Shown piece after piece: positions 1 to 7,394 of a DNA stretch of 17,466 nt. The notes below the pieces were generated by a model. That model made no database searches. It saw nothing but the letters and a program-made list of their open reading frames with translations, and was not told the origin of the DNA. Positions within the stretch are counted from its first letter, which is position 1; each line of letters starts with the position of its first letter. Source of the DNA: CAYRPN01 sp964426135 (GTDB lineage: Bacteria > Planctomycetota > Phycisphaerae > Phycisphaerales > Phycisphaeraceae); assembly GCA_964426135.1 (NCBI GenBank), contig CAYRPN010000121.1:1-17466 (forward strand), in the 5' to 3' direction. A program made the position numbers and the translations under genes.

Positions 1-9
1 GTTCTGAAC

Positions 10-170
10 AGAGCCGGAGTCTGTGACTCCGGTCGGTTTGAAGCGGCTCAATGCCGCTTCAAACCGAACTTGCGCCTTGCAGTGCCGGTTGCGCGTGCGT
101 CCGCCGCGCCGAGTTTCGCCTCGCCGGCATCGAGCCGGCTCGGCGAACCGGAGTCACAGACTCCGGCTCT
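10..170. repeat. Nested inverted repeat, three-way-junction-like
   Basis: The 24-base arm at 10-33 is the exact reverse complement of 147-170. Between the arms are two more hairpins: a perfect 15-bp stem 33-47/53-67 with loop tcaat, and a second stem formed by 107-113/139-145 with an inner gccggc pair. The whole could fold as an outer stem carrying two inner hairpins. It lies just upstream of the prepilin-like gene. The open frame of that gene runs through it, but the translation there does not resemble a prepilin leader. It is probably a non-coding repeated element of the kind scattered in planctomycete genomes; its function is not visible. Confidence 0.75.
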
Positions 171-224
171 GACAAGGCAGGTGCGCATTCGCCGGATGAA
201 CCTTTTTTTGATTGGCGGAACCCT

Positions 225-1064
225 GTGACTCTTGCCCACAAACCAGCGCGTGACCCGATTCCGCCGAGTTGTCGCGCTAAAGCTCGCATCATCCGCGTGG
301 GATTCACCATCGTCGAACTGCTGGTCGTCATCTCGATCATCACGATTCTGATCGCCATGCTTCAACCGTCGCTGGCGCAGTCGAAGAAGCGCGCACGAGC
401 CGCGATGTGCCTGTCCAACCAGCGGCAACTCATGTCCGCCTGGCACGCCTACGCCAACGACTACAACGGCAAGATGGTCGAAAGCTGGCAGGGCAACGGC
501 GGGTTCCAGACGGGCAATGGCAAGCACTGGTACGTGGCCCTGAAACCTTATTACAACGACAAGAACCTGCTCGTCTGCCCCGAAGCGAACCTCCGCCGCA
601 CCCCCGTCGGCGCCGGCGGCAACCGAGGCACCGCCGACGATGGCTGGAAAGTCCCGTCGCCTTCCAACCACGTCGGCGCCGAGCAGGACGACTACGGCGG
701 CTTCGGCGTCAACAACTGGGTGGAGGACCCCAAGGTCGTCAGCACCGGCACCGGCGGCGCGAGGCCCAACGATTTCTTCATCACCCGCCTCGACGGCAAA
801 AGCCCGTCGCACAGCACCGTGCCCGTGCTCGGCGACGCGGTCTGGCCCGATCAGGGCTGGCCCCGCGACACGGACACCTTCCCCGCCGACACGCAGGACC
901 CCGAAGCCAGCGCCGCGGTGGGGTGGATGAAGCGATTCTGCCTCGACCGCCACATCGGCGCGGCGAACCTGGCGTTCATGGACACGTCGGCTCGGGCGGT
1001 GGAACTGCGCAAGCTCTGGGAGCAGACCTGGCACAACGGCTACAAGCCGACGACGCCGCCGTGA
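225..1064 (+). CDS. Prepilin-type N-terminal cleavage/methylation domain protein
   Basis: A type IV pilin/pseudopilin-like exported protein, 279 aa from the chosen GTG. The leader is basic and ends in Gly26, followed by FTIVELLVVISIITILIAML: cleavage by prepilin peptidase is expected between Gly26 and Phe27, with the conserved Glu at +5 and a single hydrophobic helix. The C-terminal part has the pattern RHIGAANLAFMDTSARAVEL and then LWEQTWHNGY. This resembles the H-X9-DG tail of the large prepilin-like families of Planctomycetota, Verrucomicrobiota and Lentisphaerota, but with DT in place of DG. The frame is open from an ATG at 51. GTG at 225 is preferred because the upstream part is an inverted repeat and would give an 84-residue leader; a GTG at 297 is also possible. 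No secretion or pilus genes are nearby, so its assembly partner is unknown. Confidence 0.85.
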   Translation: MTLAHKPARDPIPPSCRAKARIIRVGFTIVELLVVISIITILIAMLQPSLAQSKKRARAAMCLSNQRQLMSAWHAYANDYNGKMVESWQGNGGFQTGNGKHWYVALKPYYNDKNLLVCPEANLRRTPVGAGGNRGTADDGWKVPSPSNHVGAEQDDYGGFGVNNWVEDPKVVSTGTGGARPNDFFITRLDGKSPSHSTVPVLGDAVWPDQGWPRDTDTFPADTQDPEASAAVGWMKRFCLDRHIGAANLAFMDTSARAVELRKLWEQTWHNGYKPTTPP

Positions 1065-1074
1065 ACGCGGCTGT

Positions 1075-1158
1075 TGCGAACACTGCGGTTACGAGCTGTG
1101 CGGGAACACGTCGGAACCGTGCCCGGAATGCGGCGCGGCGAACGTACAAGACCGTTGA
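1075..1158 (+). pseudogene. Orphan zinc-ribbon remnant
   Basis: In the frame starting at 1075 the sequence reads CEHCGYELCGNTSEPCPECG, followed by seven codons and a TGA at 1156-1158. This is two CxxC knuckles 11 residues apart, very like the CxxCGYDLxGN...CPECG zinc ribbon common in planctomycete proteins. Upstream in this frame there is no ATG, GTG, TTG or CTG back to the stop at 928-930, and the preceding codons are antisense-like or low-complexity relative to the prepilin gene, which uses another frame. It is therefore read as the surviving 3' end of a lost gene. A functional short peptide is unlikely without a start codon. Confidence 0.5.
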
Positions 1159-1188
1159 GAAATATGCGAGGAATGCTCTTGGGAGGTG

Positions 1189-1328
1189 TGCGGAATTTAC
1201 TCCGCATCTGAGTAGGGTGCGTCAAGGCTTGGCGCGGACGCACCACCGGTCAACGGAAGCCCTTCAGGTGCGTCCGCGCAGACTTGACGCACCCTACAAA
1301 AACTGCGGAGTTGTTCCTGCCCAACTCC
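1189..1328. repeat. Cluster of three hairpins, including two-hairpin element copy 1
   Basis: There are three successive inverted repeats between the prepilin-like gene and the Uma2 gene. The first is tgcgga/tccgca at 1189-1194/1201-1206. The second is a long imperfect stem, 1212-1244 against 1267-1297, with ends gtagggtgcgtc and gacgcaccctac. The third is ggagttg/caactcc at 1307-1313/1322-1328 with an 8-nt loop. The right half of the second hairpin plus the third hairpin (1267-1328) recurs at 11531-11594. The stretch 1159-1363 holds no convincing gene besides this cluster. Confidence 0.8.
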
Positions 1329-1363
1329 TTGCCGCGATAGAATGCAGTTGAGGCTACTTCATC

Positions 1364-2038
1364 ATGACTCGCGCCCTAGGCCATTTCGATCTGCCCGTGA
1401 CGATTCCCAGCCGCGCGATGACTCTGGAAGGTTTCCGTCAGTGGGCCACGTCGGATGGTTTTCCTGAGAGCGGCCGAATCAGTTTCATCAATGACGGGGT
1501 GATTCTCGACATGTCGCCTGAAAACGCCTACCTGCATTCCACCGCCAAGGCCGAGATCAGTCGGGTCGTCAGCACCGCAATTCGTGATCGCGATCTGGGC
1601 GTTTTCTTTCCCGACGGCGTTCTCCTGACCAACAAGGACGCGGGCGTTTCCACAGAGCCGGACGCCATGTTCGCAAACTGGGCGACGCTCGAATCGAAAA
1701 AACTTGTCGGCATTCCACCGCAGGATTCCGAGGGCGCCAAGGAAATGCTCGGCACGCCTGACTGGGTGCTCGAAGTGGTGAGTCCGTCCTCGATCAAGAA
1801 GGACACCGAACTGCTGCGCGTGGCGTACCACAAGGCGGGCATTCCCGAGTACTGGCTGGTCAGCGCACTGGGGAAGGAATTGCAGTTCGATGTGCTGGTG
1901 TGGAAAGCAAAAGGCTACGAACCAGCGGCGGTCAAGGCGGGCTGGCGGCGCTCGCCGGTGTTCGGGCGGCGCTTCAAGCTGACGCGCGAGCGCAACCGCA
2001 TCGGCGACTGGGGCTACACGTTGCACGCGGGGCGGTGA
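1364..2038 (+). CDS. Uma2 family (DUF820) PD-(D/E)XK nuclease-like protein
   Basis: A 224-aa protein with the Uma2/DUF820 fold of the PD-(D/E)XK superfamily. The visible signature is EPD at residues 98-100, then WVLEVVSPS with the acidic residue Glu137, and YHKAGIPEYWLV at 155-166. The spacing and order match the family, in which Asp, Glu and Lys form the metal-binding site. Uma2 proteins are abundant in Cyanobacteria and Planctomycetota and their biological role is mostly unknown; they are annotated as putative endonucleases. The start ATG at 1364 is preceded by ttgagg at 1348-1353. The length is slightly above the usual 180-200 aa because of a 16-residue N-terminal extension and a longer C-terminus. 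It stands alone between two intergenic regions and no restriction or toxin partner is adjacent. Confidence 0.88.
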   Translation: MTRALGHFDLPVTIPSRAMTLEGFRQWATSDGFPESGRISFINDGVILDMSPENAYLHSTAKAEISRVVSTAIRDRDLGVFFPDGVLLTNKDAGVSTEPDAMFANWATLESKKLVGIPPQDSEGAKEMLGTPDWVLEVVSPSSIKKDTELLRVAYHKAGIPEYWLVSALGKELQFDVLVWKAKGYEPAAVKAGWRRSPVFGRRFKLTRERNRIGDWGYTLHAGR

Positions 2039-2134
2039 TCGCGCCGAGCCGCTCCCCATCGGGCAACCCGCACGGAAAATCATCTCGATTTTGTCCGCAC
2101 CCTTTATTTTCGCTACGCTCTGCCGTTCGCCGCC

Positions 2135-2150
2135 GGCGGATGCATCCGCC
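2135..2150. promoter_or_regulatory. 16-bp perfect palindrome upstream of fabI
   Basis: The sequence ggcggatgcatccgcc at 2135-2150 is its own reverse complement and ends 45 bases before the fabI start. It lies in the only intergenic space between the Uma2 gene and fabI. A weak candidate promoter, ttgtcc with a 17-base spacing to tacgct, lies just upstream at about 2089-2117. The palindrome is therefore placed like an operator or a 5' UTR hairpin. No specific regulator can be named from the sequence. Confidence 0.35.
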
Positions 2151-2195
2151 TGGGCGCGCCGTTTTCTCGACTCATCCCGCACACGGAGTCCGATC

Positions 2196-3071
2196 ATGCT
2201 TCAGACCTCCCCCGCCGCCGCGCCCGCCACGAACAACCTTCTCGCCGGCAAGCGCGGCATCATCTTCGGCATCGCCAACGACCGCTCCTATGCGTCCTGC
2301 ATCGCCAAGCAGATCATCGCCGCCGGCGGGCAATGCGCGTTCACGTACCTGCGCCTGCCCGATCCGAAGTCCACGGAAAAAATGGAACGCCGGGTCCGCG
2401 GCGCGGTGGAGGAACTGGGCGTGAAAGATCCCTGGCTGATGCCCTGCGATGCGGGCAGGGATGAAGACCTGGACGCGGTGTTCCACAAACTGGGACAGGA
2501 CTTCGGCACGATCGATTTCGTCGTCCATTCGATCGCCTTTGCCGATCGTGCGTTCCTGGACATCGGCAAGTTCCACACCACCACCCGCGCCGCGTGGAGC
2601 CAGGCGCTGGACATTTCCGCCTACACGCTCATCGCCATCGCCCAGCGGGCGGCCAAACTCATGCCCGCCCCGCTGCCCCCGGCCGGCGACAACAACCAAC
2701 CCGCCGGCGGCGGCGGCAGCATCATTTCCATGACGTACTACGGCGGCGAAAAAGTCATCCCCGGCTACAACATCATGGGCATCGCCAAGTCCGCCCTCGA
2801 ACACACCACCCGCTACCTCGCGTGGGAACTGGGCGAGAAAAATATCCGCGTCAACACCATCTCCGGCGGCCCGCTGCGCACGCTTGCGTCGTCAGCCGTC
2901 GGCGGCATCCAGGAAATGTTCGACCTGCAGAAACGCAAGAGCGCCCAGCGCCGCAACATCGACGGCGACGAGGTGGGCAACACCGCCGTCTACCTCCTGA
3001 GCGATCTGGCCAGCGCCGTCACCGGCGAAGTGATTCACGTGGACGCGGGGTTCAGCATTGTGGGGTTGTGA
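2196..3071 (+). CDS. fabI: Enoyl-[acyl-carrier-protein] reductase (NADH), FabI
   Basis: FabI reduces the trans-2 double bond of enoyl-ACP with NAD(P)H in the last step of each fatty acid elongation cycle, in the cytoplasm. The protein is 291 aa with a Rossmann fold. The divergent SDR cofactor motif GIANDRS is at 25-31, HSIAFAD at 111-117, and the FabI active site has Tyr at 181/182 and Tyr191-x6-Lys198 in YNIMGIAK. ISGGPLRTLAS follows at 222-232 and the C-terminal HVDAGFSIVGL closes the fold. The ATG at 2196 is chosen because cggag stands at 2184-2188 and the frame upstream (open from 2091) does not resemble FabI. The protein is about 30 residues longer than Escherichia coli FabI, partly from an N-terminal extension and partly from a Pro/Gly/Asn-rich insert at residues 158-174, just before the SIISMTYYGG strand. 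Core residues are intact, so it should be active. Confidence 0.95.
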   Translation: MLQTSPAAAPATNNLLAGKRGIIFGIANDRSYASCIAKQIIAAGGQCAFTYLRLPDPKSTEKMERRVRGAVEELGVKDPWLMPCDAGRDEDLDAVFHKLGQDFGTIDFVVHSIAFADRAFLDIGKFHTTTRAAWSQALDISAYTLIAIAQRAAKLMPAPLPPAGDNNQPAGGGGSIISMTYYGGEKVIPGYNIMGIAKSALEHTTRYLAWELGEKNIRVNTISGGPLRTLASSAVGGIQEMFDLQKRKSAQRRNIDGDEVGNTAVYLLSDLASAVTGEVIHVDAGFSIVGL

Positions 3072-3122
3072 GAGAATCAATTCGCTTGCTGTCGTTCGTG
3101 ATTACTTGTAATTTCTTTCGAC

Positions 3123-3890
3123 ATGGCGAAGCTCTCCACAAAGCAAATTCAAGACCTTGCGAAAACGATCATTTCGGAGAATCCCGGCGGCATTCGATAC
3201 AGCGTGCTGCACAAGCAGATTCACGCGGCCAACCCAGAGACTCCAGCAAATACGATCCACGGCTCGATTTGGAACCTCGCACAACGATTTCCGAACGAAA
3301 TTTCGAAGCCAAGTCGAGGTCTTTTTAAACCTGCGAATTCAACGGATGACTCACAGGTGACCGTCAAGCCGATAGAACCCACTTCAAAACCATCAAAGGT
3401 TCATGAAGATGACTTTTACGAGCCGTTTGCAGATTGGCTAAAAAACGAATTGGACGAGGCAACGACGGCGGTGTCGCTGGGCGGGGCAGGAATGCAGAAG
3501 AAATGGGGAACGCCAGATGTGGTCGGTGTGTACAAACCACTGGCTTCGCACCGCATCAAGTTTGATATCGAGATTATCTCTGCCGAAATCAAAATTGATC
3601 CTCAACAACCAGTCGTTGCCTTCGGGCAGGCCGCGGCCTATCGCCTATTCTCAGCCAAGTCTTACGTTGTCATGCCAGCAGATGTGTCGCCCGAAGACTA
3701 TGGACGACTTGAAGCGTTATGCATGTTGTTTGGAGTTGGGCTTGTACTGTTTGATGTTGATCCCGAAGAACCAAATTTTCAAATCCGAGTTCGCGCCGCT
3801 CGTTTCTCACCCGACATGTTCTACGTGAATGAGTTCGCTGACAGACTTTTTCATCTCGATCCGGCGGTGTTCAACACATTGTTTGGTTGA
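3123..3890 (+). CDS. Winged-helix and PD-(D/E)XK nuclease-like protein (COG2958-like)
   Basis: A 255-aa protein of unknown role. Residues 1-70 look like a winged helix: GGIRYSVLHKQI, then PETPANTIHGSIWNL and a wing-like SRGLFK. A polar linker covers about 71-95. Residues 96-255 have the order of a PD-(D/E)XK nuclease core: FYEPFADWL, then GTPDVVG with Asp132, SAEIK with Glu155 and Lys157, and FGQAAAY with Gln169. From memory the two-part layout matches the uncharacterised COG2958 family; this is a recollection, not a search. The coding sequence is clearly richer in A+T than fabI or the M16 gene, which suggests transfer. There is no strong Shine-Dalgarno sequence. The next gene starts 3 bases after the stop, so the two are probably co-transcribed. 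Confidence 0.8.
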   Translation: MAKLSTKQIQDLAKTIISENPGGIRYSVLHKQIHAANPETPANTIHGSIWNLAQRFPNEISKPSRGLFKPANSTDDSQVTVKPIEPTSKPSKVHEDDFYEPFADWLKNELDEATTAVSLGGAGMQKKWGTPDVVGVYKPLASHRIKFDIEIISAEIKIDPQQPVVAFGQAAAYRLFSAKSYVVMPADVSPEDYGRLEALCMLFGVGLVLFDVDPEEPNFQIRVRAARFSPDMFYVNEFADRLFHLDPAVFNTLFG

Positions 3891-3893
3891 CCC

Positions 3894-4118
3894 ATGAAAC
3901 TCCAAGGCCAACACGTCAAATCCGTCCGCTGGATTCATGCCGGCCCGTGTGTCGTGCGCGTGGAGGTTGACGCGGTGATCCCGGTCGATGATCCCACTGA
4001 GCCGTGCTTCGAGCCTGAGACAATCCAATTCCTTCGGCAGGTGCATGAACGAGCTGTGGCGGGGGATGTCAACTGGCTCAAAGACGTAGGCGATGTGTAT
4101 GTCCGCCTGTCCGCGTAA
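3894..4118 (+). CDS. Small hypothetical protein (74 aa)
   Basis: A 74-residue soluble acidic protein beginning MKLQGQHVKSVRWIHAGPCV. It contains VRVEVDAVIPVDDPTEPCFEPETIQFL and then a helical stretch. I do not recognise the family. There is no signal peptide or membrane segment. It starts 3 bases after the stop of the winged-helix/nuclease-like gene, which argues that it is a real, translationally coupled gene rather than a chance frame. The composition of the predicted protein is normal and the frame does not overlap any other gene. An antitoxin-like or accessory role for the upstream protein is possible but rests only on position. Confidence 0.6.
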   Translation: MKLQGQHVKSVRWIHAGPCVVRVEVDAVIPVDDPTEPCFEPETIQFLRQVHERAVAGDVNWLKDVGDVYVRLSA

Positions 4119-4157
4119 GTTCGCTGTTTTCGATCGGACATCCACACCTGGCCGCAC

Positions 4158-4187
4158 GGGTAAGCTGCGCCGAGCCTCCGCTTACCC
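4158..4187. terminator. Inverted repeat between convergent genes, possible terminator
   Basis: gggtaagc at 4158-4165 pairs with gcttaccc at 4180-4187 across a 14-base loop. A second small hairpin, gcacc/ggtgc at 4191-4204, follows. The site lies between the ends of the plus-strand 74-aa gene and the minus-strand M16 gene, where a bidirectional terminator would be expected. There is no T-tract on either side, so it is weak as an intrinsic terminator and may instead be another member of the short palindromic repeats of this genome. Confidence 0.35.
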
Positions 4188-4208
4188 ATGGCACCCGTTG
4201 GTGCTTCA

Positions 4209-7200
4209 TCATTTCGTCTCCGTTTTCGGTGCAGCCGGCGCCGCCTGCTGCTTGATCACCACCACCACCGGGTTCACCAGGTACTTCTGTCCCGCGGCCT
4301 TGAGCGCCTTCGCGTCCAGCTTGTTCACCGCGGCGATGAAGCGTTCCTGTTCGTCGGCGGGCAGGCCGTACATCGTGTTCAGCGCGGCTTCGGTGGCGCG
4401 GTCGCCGTTGGACTGCTTGCCGAAGAGCTCGCTGGTGAGCGTGGCGGCCTTGGCGCGGGCGACGGTGGCGTCGTCGATGTCTTCCGTCTTGGCGCGTTCG
4501 ATCACCGAGAGCGTGCGCTTGATCGCCTCATCCACCACGTCCGCGCCGCAGTTGAAGCCGGCGGCGGCGTAGCCGGGGATCACGCCCGTGACCTGATACG
4601 CCCAGACCGCATACGCGAGTCCCGGCCCGCGCCCGCGCAGTTCCTGCTCCAGCCAGCCGGAGGGGAAATCGCTGATGACGTTGGTGAGCACCTGCAGGGC
4701 CGCGTAATCCTCATGCGTGCGGGCGATCGTCGGTCCCATGCCCACCATGACCGCGGTCGTCGCCTTGCGAGTGGGGTTCACGATCTGGCCGGCGGGCGGG
4801 AAAGTGAGCAGCGCGGGCTTGAACGGCTCAGCCGCCTTGGCGGGCAACTTGCCCAGCAGTTCCTCCGCCTTCTTGAAGACTTCATCCGGATTCACATCGC
4901 CGAAGACCGCCAGCACTGACTGATCCGCGGAGATGAACTTCTTGTGGAACGCCGCCAGGTTCTCCGGCTTGAGCGCGGACACGACTTCCGCGCGACCGAC
5001 GGGCCTGGTCTGCCACGGATGGCTCTTGAACATCGCCTCGCGGAAGCGCAGGCCCAGTTCGCCGTCCCACGTGTCGCTCTGCCGTTCAATCGCGGCGACG
5101 AGTCGCGGCTGCAGCTTGGTCCATTCATCGGCGGGGAACGTGGGATTCAGCGTGACATCGGCGAGCAGTTCCATCACCGTCTGCCAGTCTTCCTTCAGGC
5201 AATTGGCCTTGGTGAAGTGCGTGTTGTTGCCGCACTGCGTGACGAGGCCGGCGCCCAGGCTTTCCACGGCCTTGGCGATGTCCTGCGCGGTGCGGGTCTT
5301 CGTGCCCTTGATCATCATCGTCGACGTGGCGTTGGCGACGCCTTCAAGCCCCGGCTCATCGATGAGCAGGCCGCCGGCGTGATACAGCTCGATGGCCACG
5401 GCAGGGATCAGCGTGTTCCGCCCCACCAGCACGCGCAGGCCGTTGGACAGGGTCTTGCGCTGAATCGCTTCGTAGACCGCGGGGTTTTCGTCGGCGGCGG
5501 CCTGCTTGCCGCGGGCGTTGATCGCCGTGAGGATTTCGCTGTTATCGAGGTCAAACGGCTCGCGCTTCAGCGTCGCCGCATCCACCTCATCGGGCAGCCG
5601 CTTCAGCGGCGGCGGCGGATCGCCGGAGGCCGAGGGCAGCAGCGTCAGTGTGATGCTGCGCTGGGCGTTGAGATACTGATTCGCCACGGCTTTCACTTCG
5701 TCCGCGGTGATGCCCTGGATCGCTTTGGCGTACTTCGCCAGGTAGTCCGGGTCGCCCATGCCGATGATGTCGTGGGCGAGTCGCTCGGCCATATCCTCGG
5801 CGGTCTGGGCGGAGTAGATCACCTGCGCGATGGTCTGCCGCTTGGCGCGGGCGAGTTCGTCCGCCGTGACGCCGTCCTTCTGAATGCGGGCGATCTCGGC
5901 GAGGATGGCGGCCTTGGCTTTAGCGATGCCGTCCTTGACGATCTGCTCGACCGGCTCATCCGCCTTGGGCGGCGCGATGGCGACGTCCGCTTCGACGCCG
6001 AAGAATCCCTCGCCCCAGGTGAAGCTCTGGTTGTACGAGCTGACGGAGTTCACCAGCCGCTGCTGATCGCGCACGGTGCGCACGAGTCGCGACGATTCGC
6101 CCTGCCCGAGGATGACGGCGAGCAGGTCCATCGCGTAATCGCCCTTGGCCGCCAGCTTGGTGCCCGGCCAGGCGAGCCGCAATCGCGGCCGGCGCACATC
6201 CGCCACGCCGGATAGTTCGCGCGGGGCTTCGAGCGCCGGCTCCACGGGGAAGCTCAGTTCCGGCAATTTGCCCGGCTTGGCGTCTTTCCAGAGTGCGGCG
6301 ATCTGCTCCACGATCTTCTTCTTGTCGATGTCGCCGGTGACGACGAAGACCATGTTGTTGGGCACGTACATCCGCTTGTAGAAGTTGTAGATTTCATCGC
6401 GGGTGATTTTGAGGAACTCATCGAGATAGCCGATCGTCGGATGCCGGGCGGGGTGCGTCTTGTAGCGGGCCTGCTGCATGAGCTTCCACAGGATGCGCTC
6501 CGGGTCGCCCTGGCCCATGTCGAACTCGCGCTGGATCACGTCGCGCTCGCGGTCGAACTCCTTCTGCTCGATCTTGCTGTTCATCATCCAGTCGCTGAGC
6601 AGGCCGACGGCCTCGGCGCCGTGCTCGCGCGTGGTGTTGATGTAGTACCACACGTTCTGCAGGCTGGTGGCGGCGTTGGTGCGAGCGCCGATGCGGCCGA
6701 GAATCTTGTTGGTTTCTTCTTCCGGGCGCGTTGTCGTGGTGCCGCCGGAAAGCAGATGCTCGAGGTAATGGGACAAGCCCGCTCCCACGTGCTCCTGCTC
6801 GTAGATGGAGCCGGTCTTGATCCAGACCTGGGCGCTGACGACGGGGGCGGAGCGAATCTCCTGGGCCACGACGATCAGACGATTGGGCAGGACGACGAGC
6901 AGGCGGTCCGATTTCTCCTGCAAGATGGTGTAAGGCGAAGCGATGGCGGGCGTGAGTGGAACGGGCGTCGCAGCCTTGCCGTCCTTGGCCGGTTTGTTCT
7001 TATCGCCGGCATCCTTGGTGGCGGCGTCCTTCGTGCCGGCATCTTTGGCGCCGGCGTCTTTGGCGCCGGTGTCCTTGACGGGCGCATCTTTCGCGCCGGC
7101 ATCTTTTGCGCCAACGTCCTTGGTGTTCGCGTCCTTCGTGCTGACGTCCTTTCCATTGTCGGCGGGTTTTCGCCGCGGGTCTTCGCCGGGCTTGCATGCG

Positions 7201-7256
7201 ATCAAGGTGAAAACAAGAAGCACGACCAGCAACGACAGATCGATCAGGCGACGCAT
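4209..7256 (-). CDS. M16 family zinc peptidase lipoprotein, two M16 halves in one chain
   Basis: A 1015-aa predicted lipoprotein. Residues 1-21 are a lipoprotein signal with lipobox LIAC, so Cys21 would be lipidated and the enzyme anchored to a membrane facing the periplasm. Residues 36-92 are a charged five-residue repeat (consensus AKDAG). The first M16 half starts near 107; its inverted zinc motif HYLEH is at 163-167, with Glu244 in VIQREFDM as the third ligand. The second half starts near 600 with QRKTLSNGLRVLV, but at the equivalent place it has PGLEGVANATSTMM and no HxxEH. This is the usual arrangement in M16 enzymes, with one catalytic and one structural half, as in pitrilysin-like proteins and fused forms. 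The ATG at 7256 is preferred over the far-upstream start at 7484 because it begins the signal peptide and is preceded by aggaaagg. Substrates are probably small peptides. No neighbouring partner is seen. Confidence 0.93.
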   Translation of the reverse strand: MRRLIDLSLLVVLLVFTLIACKPGEDPRRKPADNGKDVSTKDANTKDVGAKDAGAKDAPVKDTGAKDAGAKDAGTKDAATKDAGDKNKPAKDGKAATPVPLTPAIASPYTILQEKSDRLLVVLPNRLIVVAQEIRSAPVVSAQVWIKTGSIYEQEHVGAGLSHYLEHLLSGGTTTTRPEEETNKILGRIGARTNAATSLQNVWYYINTTREHGAEAVGLLSDWMMNSKIEQKEFDRERDVIQREFDMGQGDPERILWKLMQQARYKTHPARHPTIGYLDEFLKITRDEIYNFYKRMYVPNNMVFVVTGDIDKKKIVEQIAALWKDAKPGKLPELSFPVEPALEAPRELSGVADVRRPRLRLAWPGTKLAAKGDYAMDLLAVILGQGESSRLVRTVRDQQRLVNSVSSYNQSFTWGEGFFGVEADVAIAPPKADEPVEQIVKDGIAKAKAAILAEIARIQKDGVTADELARAKRQTIAQVIYSAQTAEDMAERLAHDIIGMGDPDYLAKYAKAIQGITADEVKAVANQYLNAQRSITLTLLPSASGDPPPPLKRLPDEVDAATLKREPFDLDNSEILTAINARGKQAAADENPAVYEAIQRKTLSNGLRVLVGRNTLIPAVAIELYHAGGLLIDEPGLEGVANATSTMMIKGTKTRTAQDIAKAVESLGAGLVTQCGNNTHFTKANCLKEDWQTVMELLADVTLNPTFPADEWTKLQPRLVAAIERQSDTWDGELGLRFREAMFKSHPWQTRPVGRAEVVSALKPENLAAFHKKFISADQSVLAVFGDVNPDEVFKKAEELLGKLPAKAAEPFKPALLTFPPAGQIVNPTRKATTAVMVGMGPTIARTHEDYAALQVLTNVISDFPSGWLEQELRGRGPGLAYAVWAYQVTGVIPGYAAAGFNCGADVVDEAIKRTLSVIERAKTEDIDDATVARAKAATLTSELFGKQSNGDRATEAALNTMYGLPADEQERFIAAVNKLDAKALKAAGQKYLVNPVVVVIKQQAAPAAPKTETK
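6981..7151 (-). repeat. Degenerate 15-bp tandem repeat coding for (A/T)KDAG linker
   Basis: Within the M16 gene about eleven successive five-codon units encode variants of TKDAG/AKDAG (residues 36-92). The DNA units are degenerate at third positions, for example cttggcgccggcgtc versus ctttggcgccggcat, so the array is old or selected at protein level rather than a recent expansion. The product is a mixed-charge, probably disordered tether between the lipid-anchored Cys21 and the peptidase domain. Confidence 0.85.
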
Positions 7257-7394
7257 GGGAAAACCTTTCCTGGATGGAAGAGCCGCGATTATCGCTGATG
7301 CGAGAGAAATGTGCGAGCGCGTGGGAGGTCCGCATCCGATGCAACGCCACACCGTCGACGGGACGGCTGATGATGCGACAGCTCTACACATGCG

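Noticed and set aside
48..1034. Long minus-strand open frame opposite the prepilin gene
   Set aside because: It is antisense to a recognised protein; the translation is Ala/Val/Gly/Arg-rich with no family resemblance, an effect of high GC.
4944..6215. 423-codon plus-strand frame opposite the M16 gene
   Set aside because: It is antisense to a clear peptidase with HYLEH motif; no recognisable domain.
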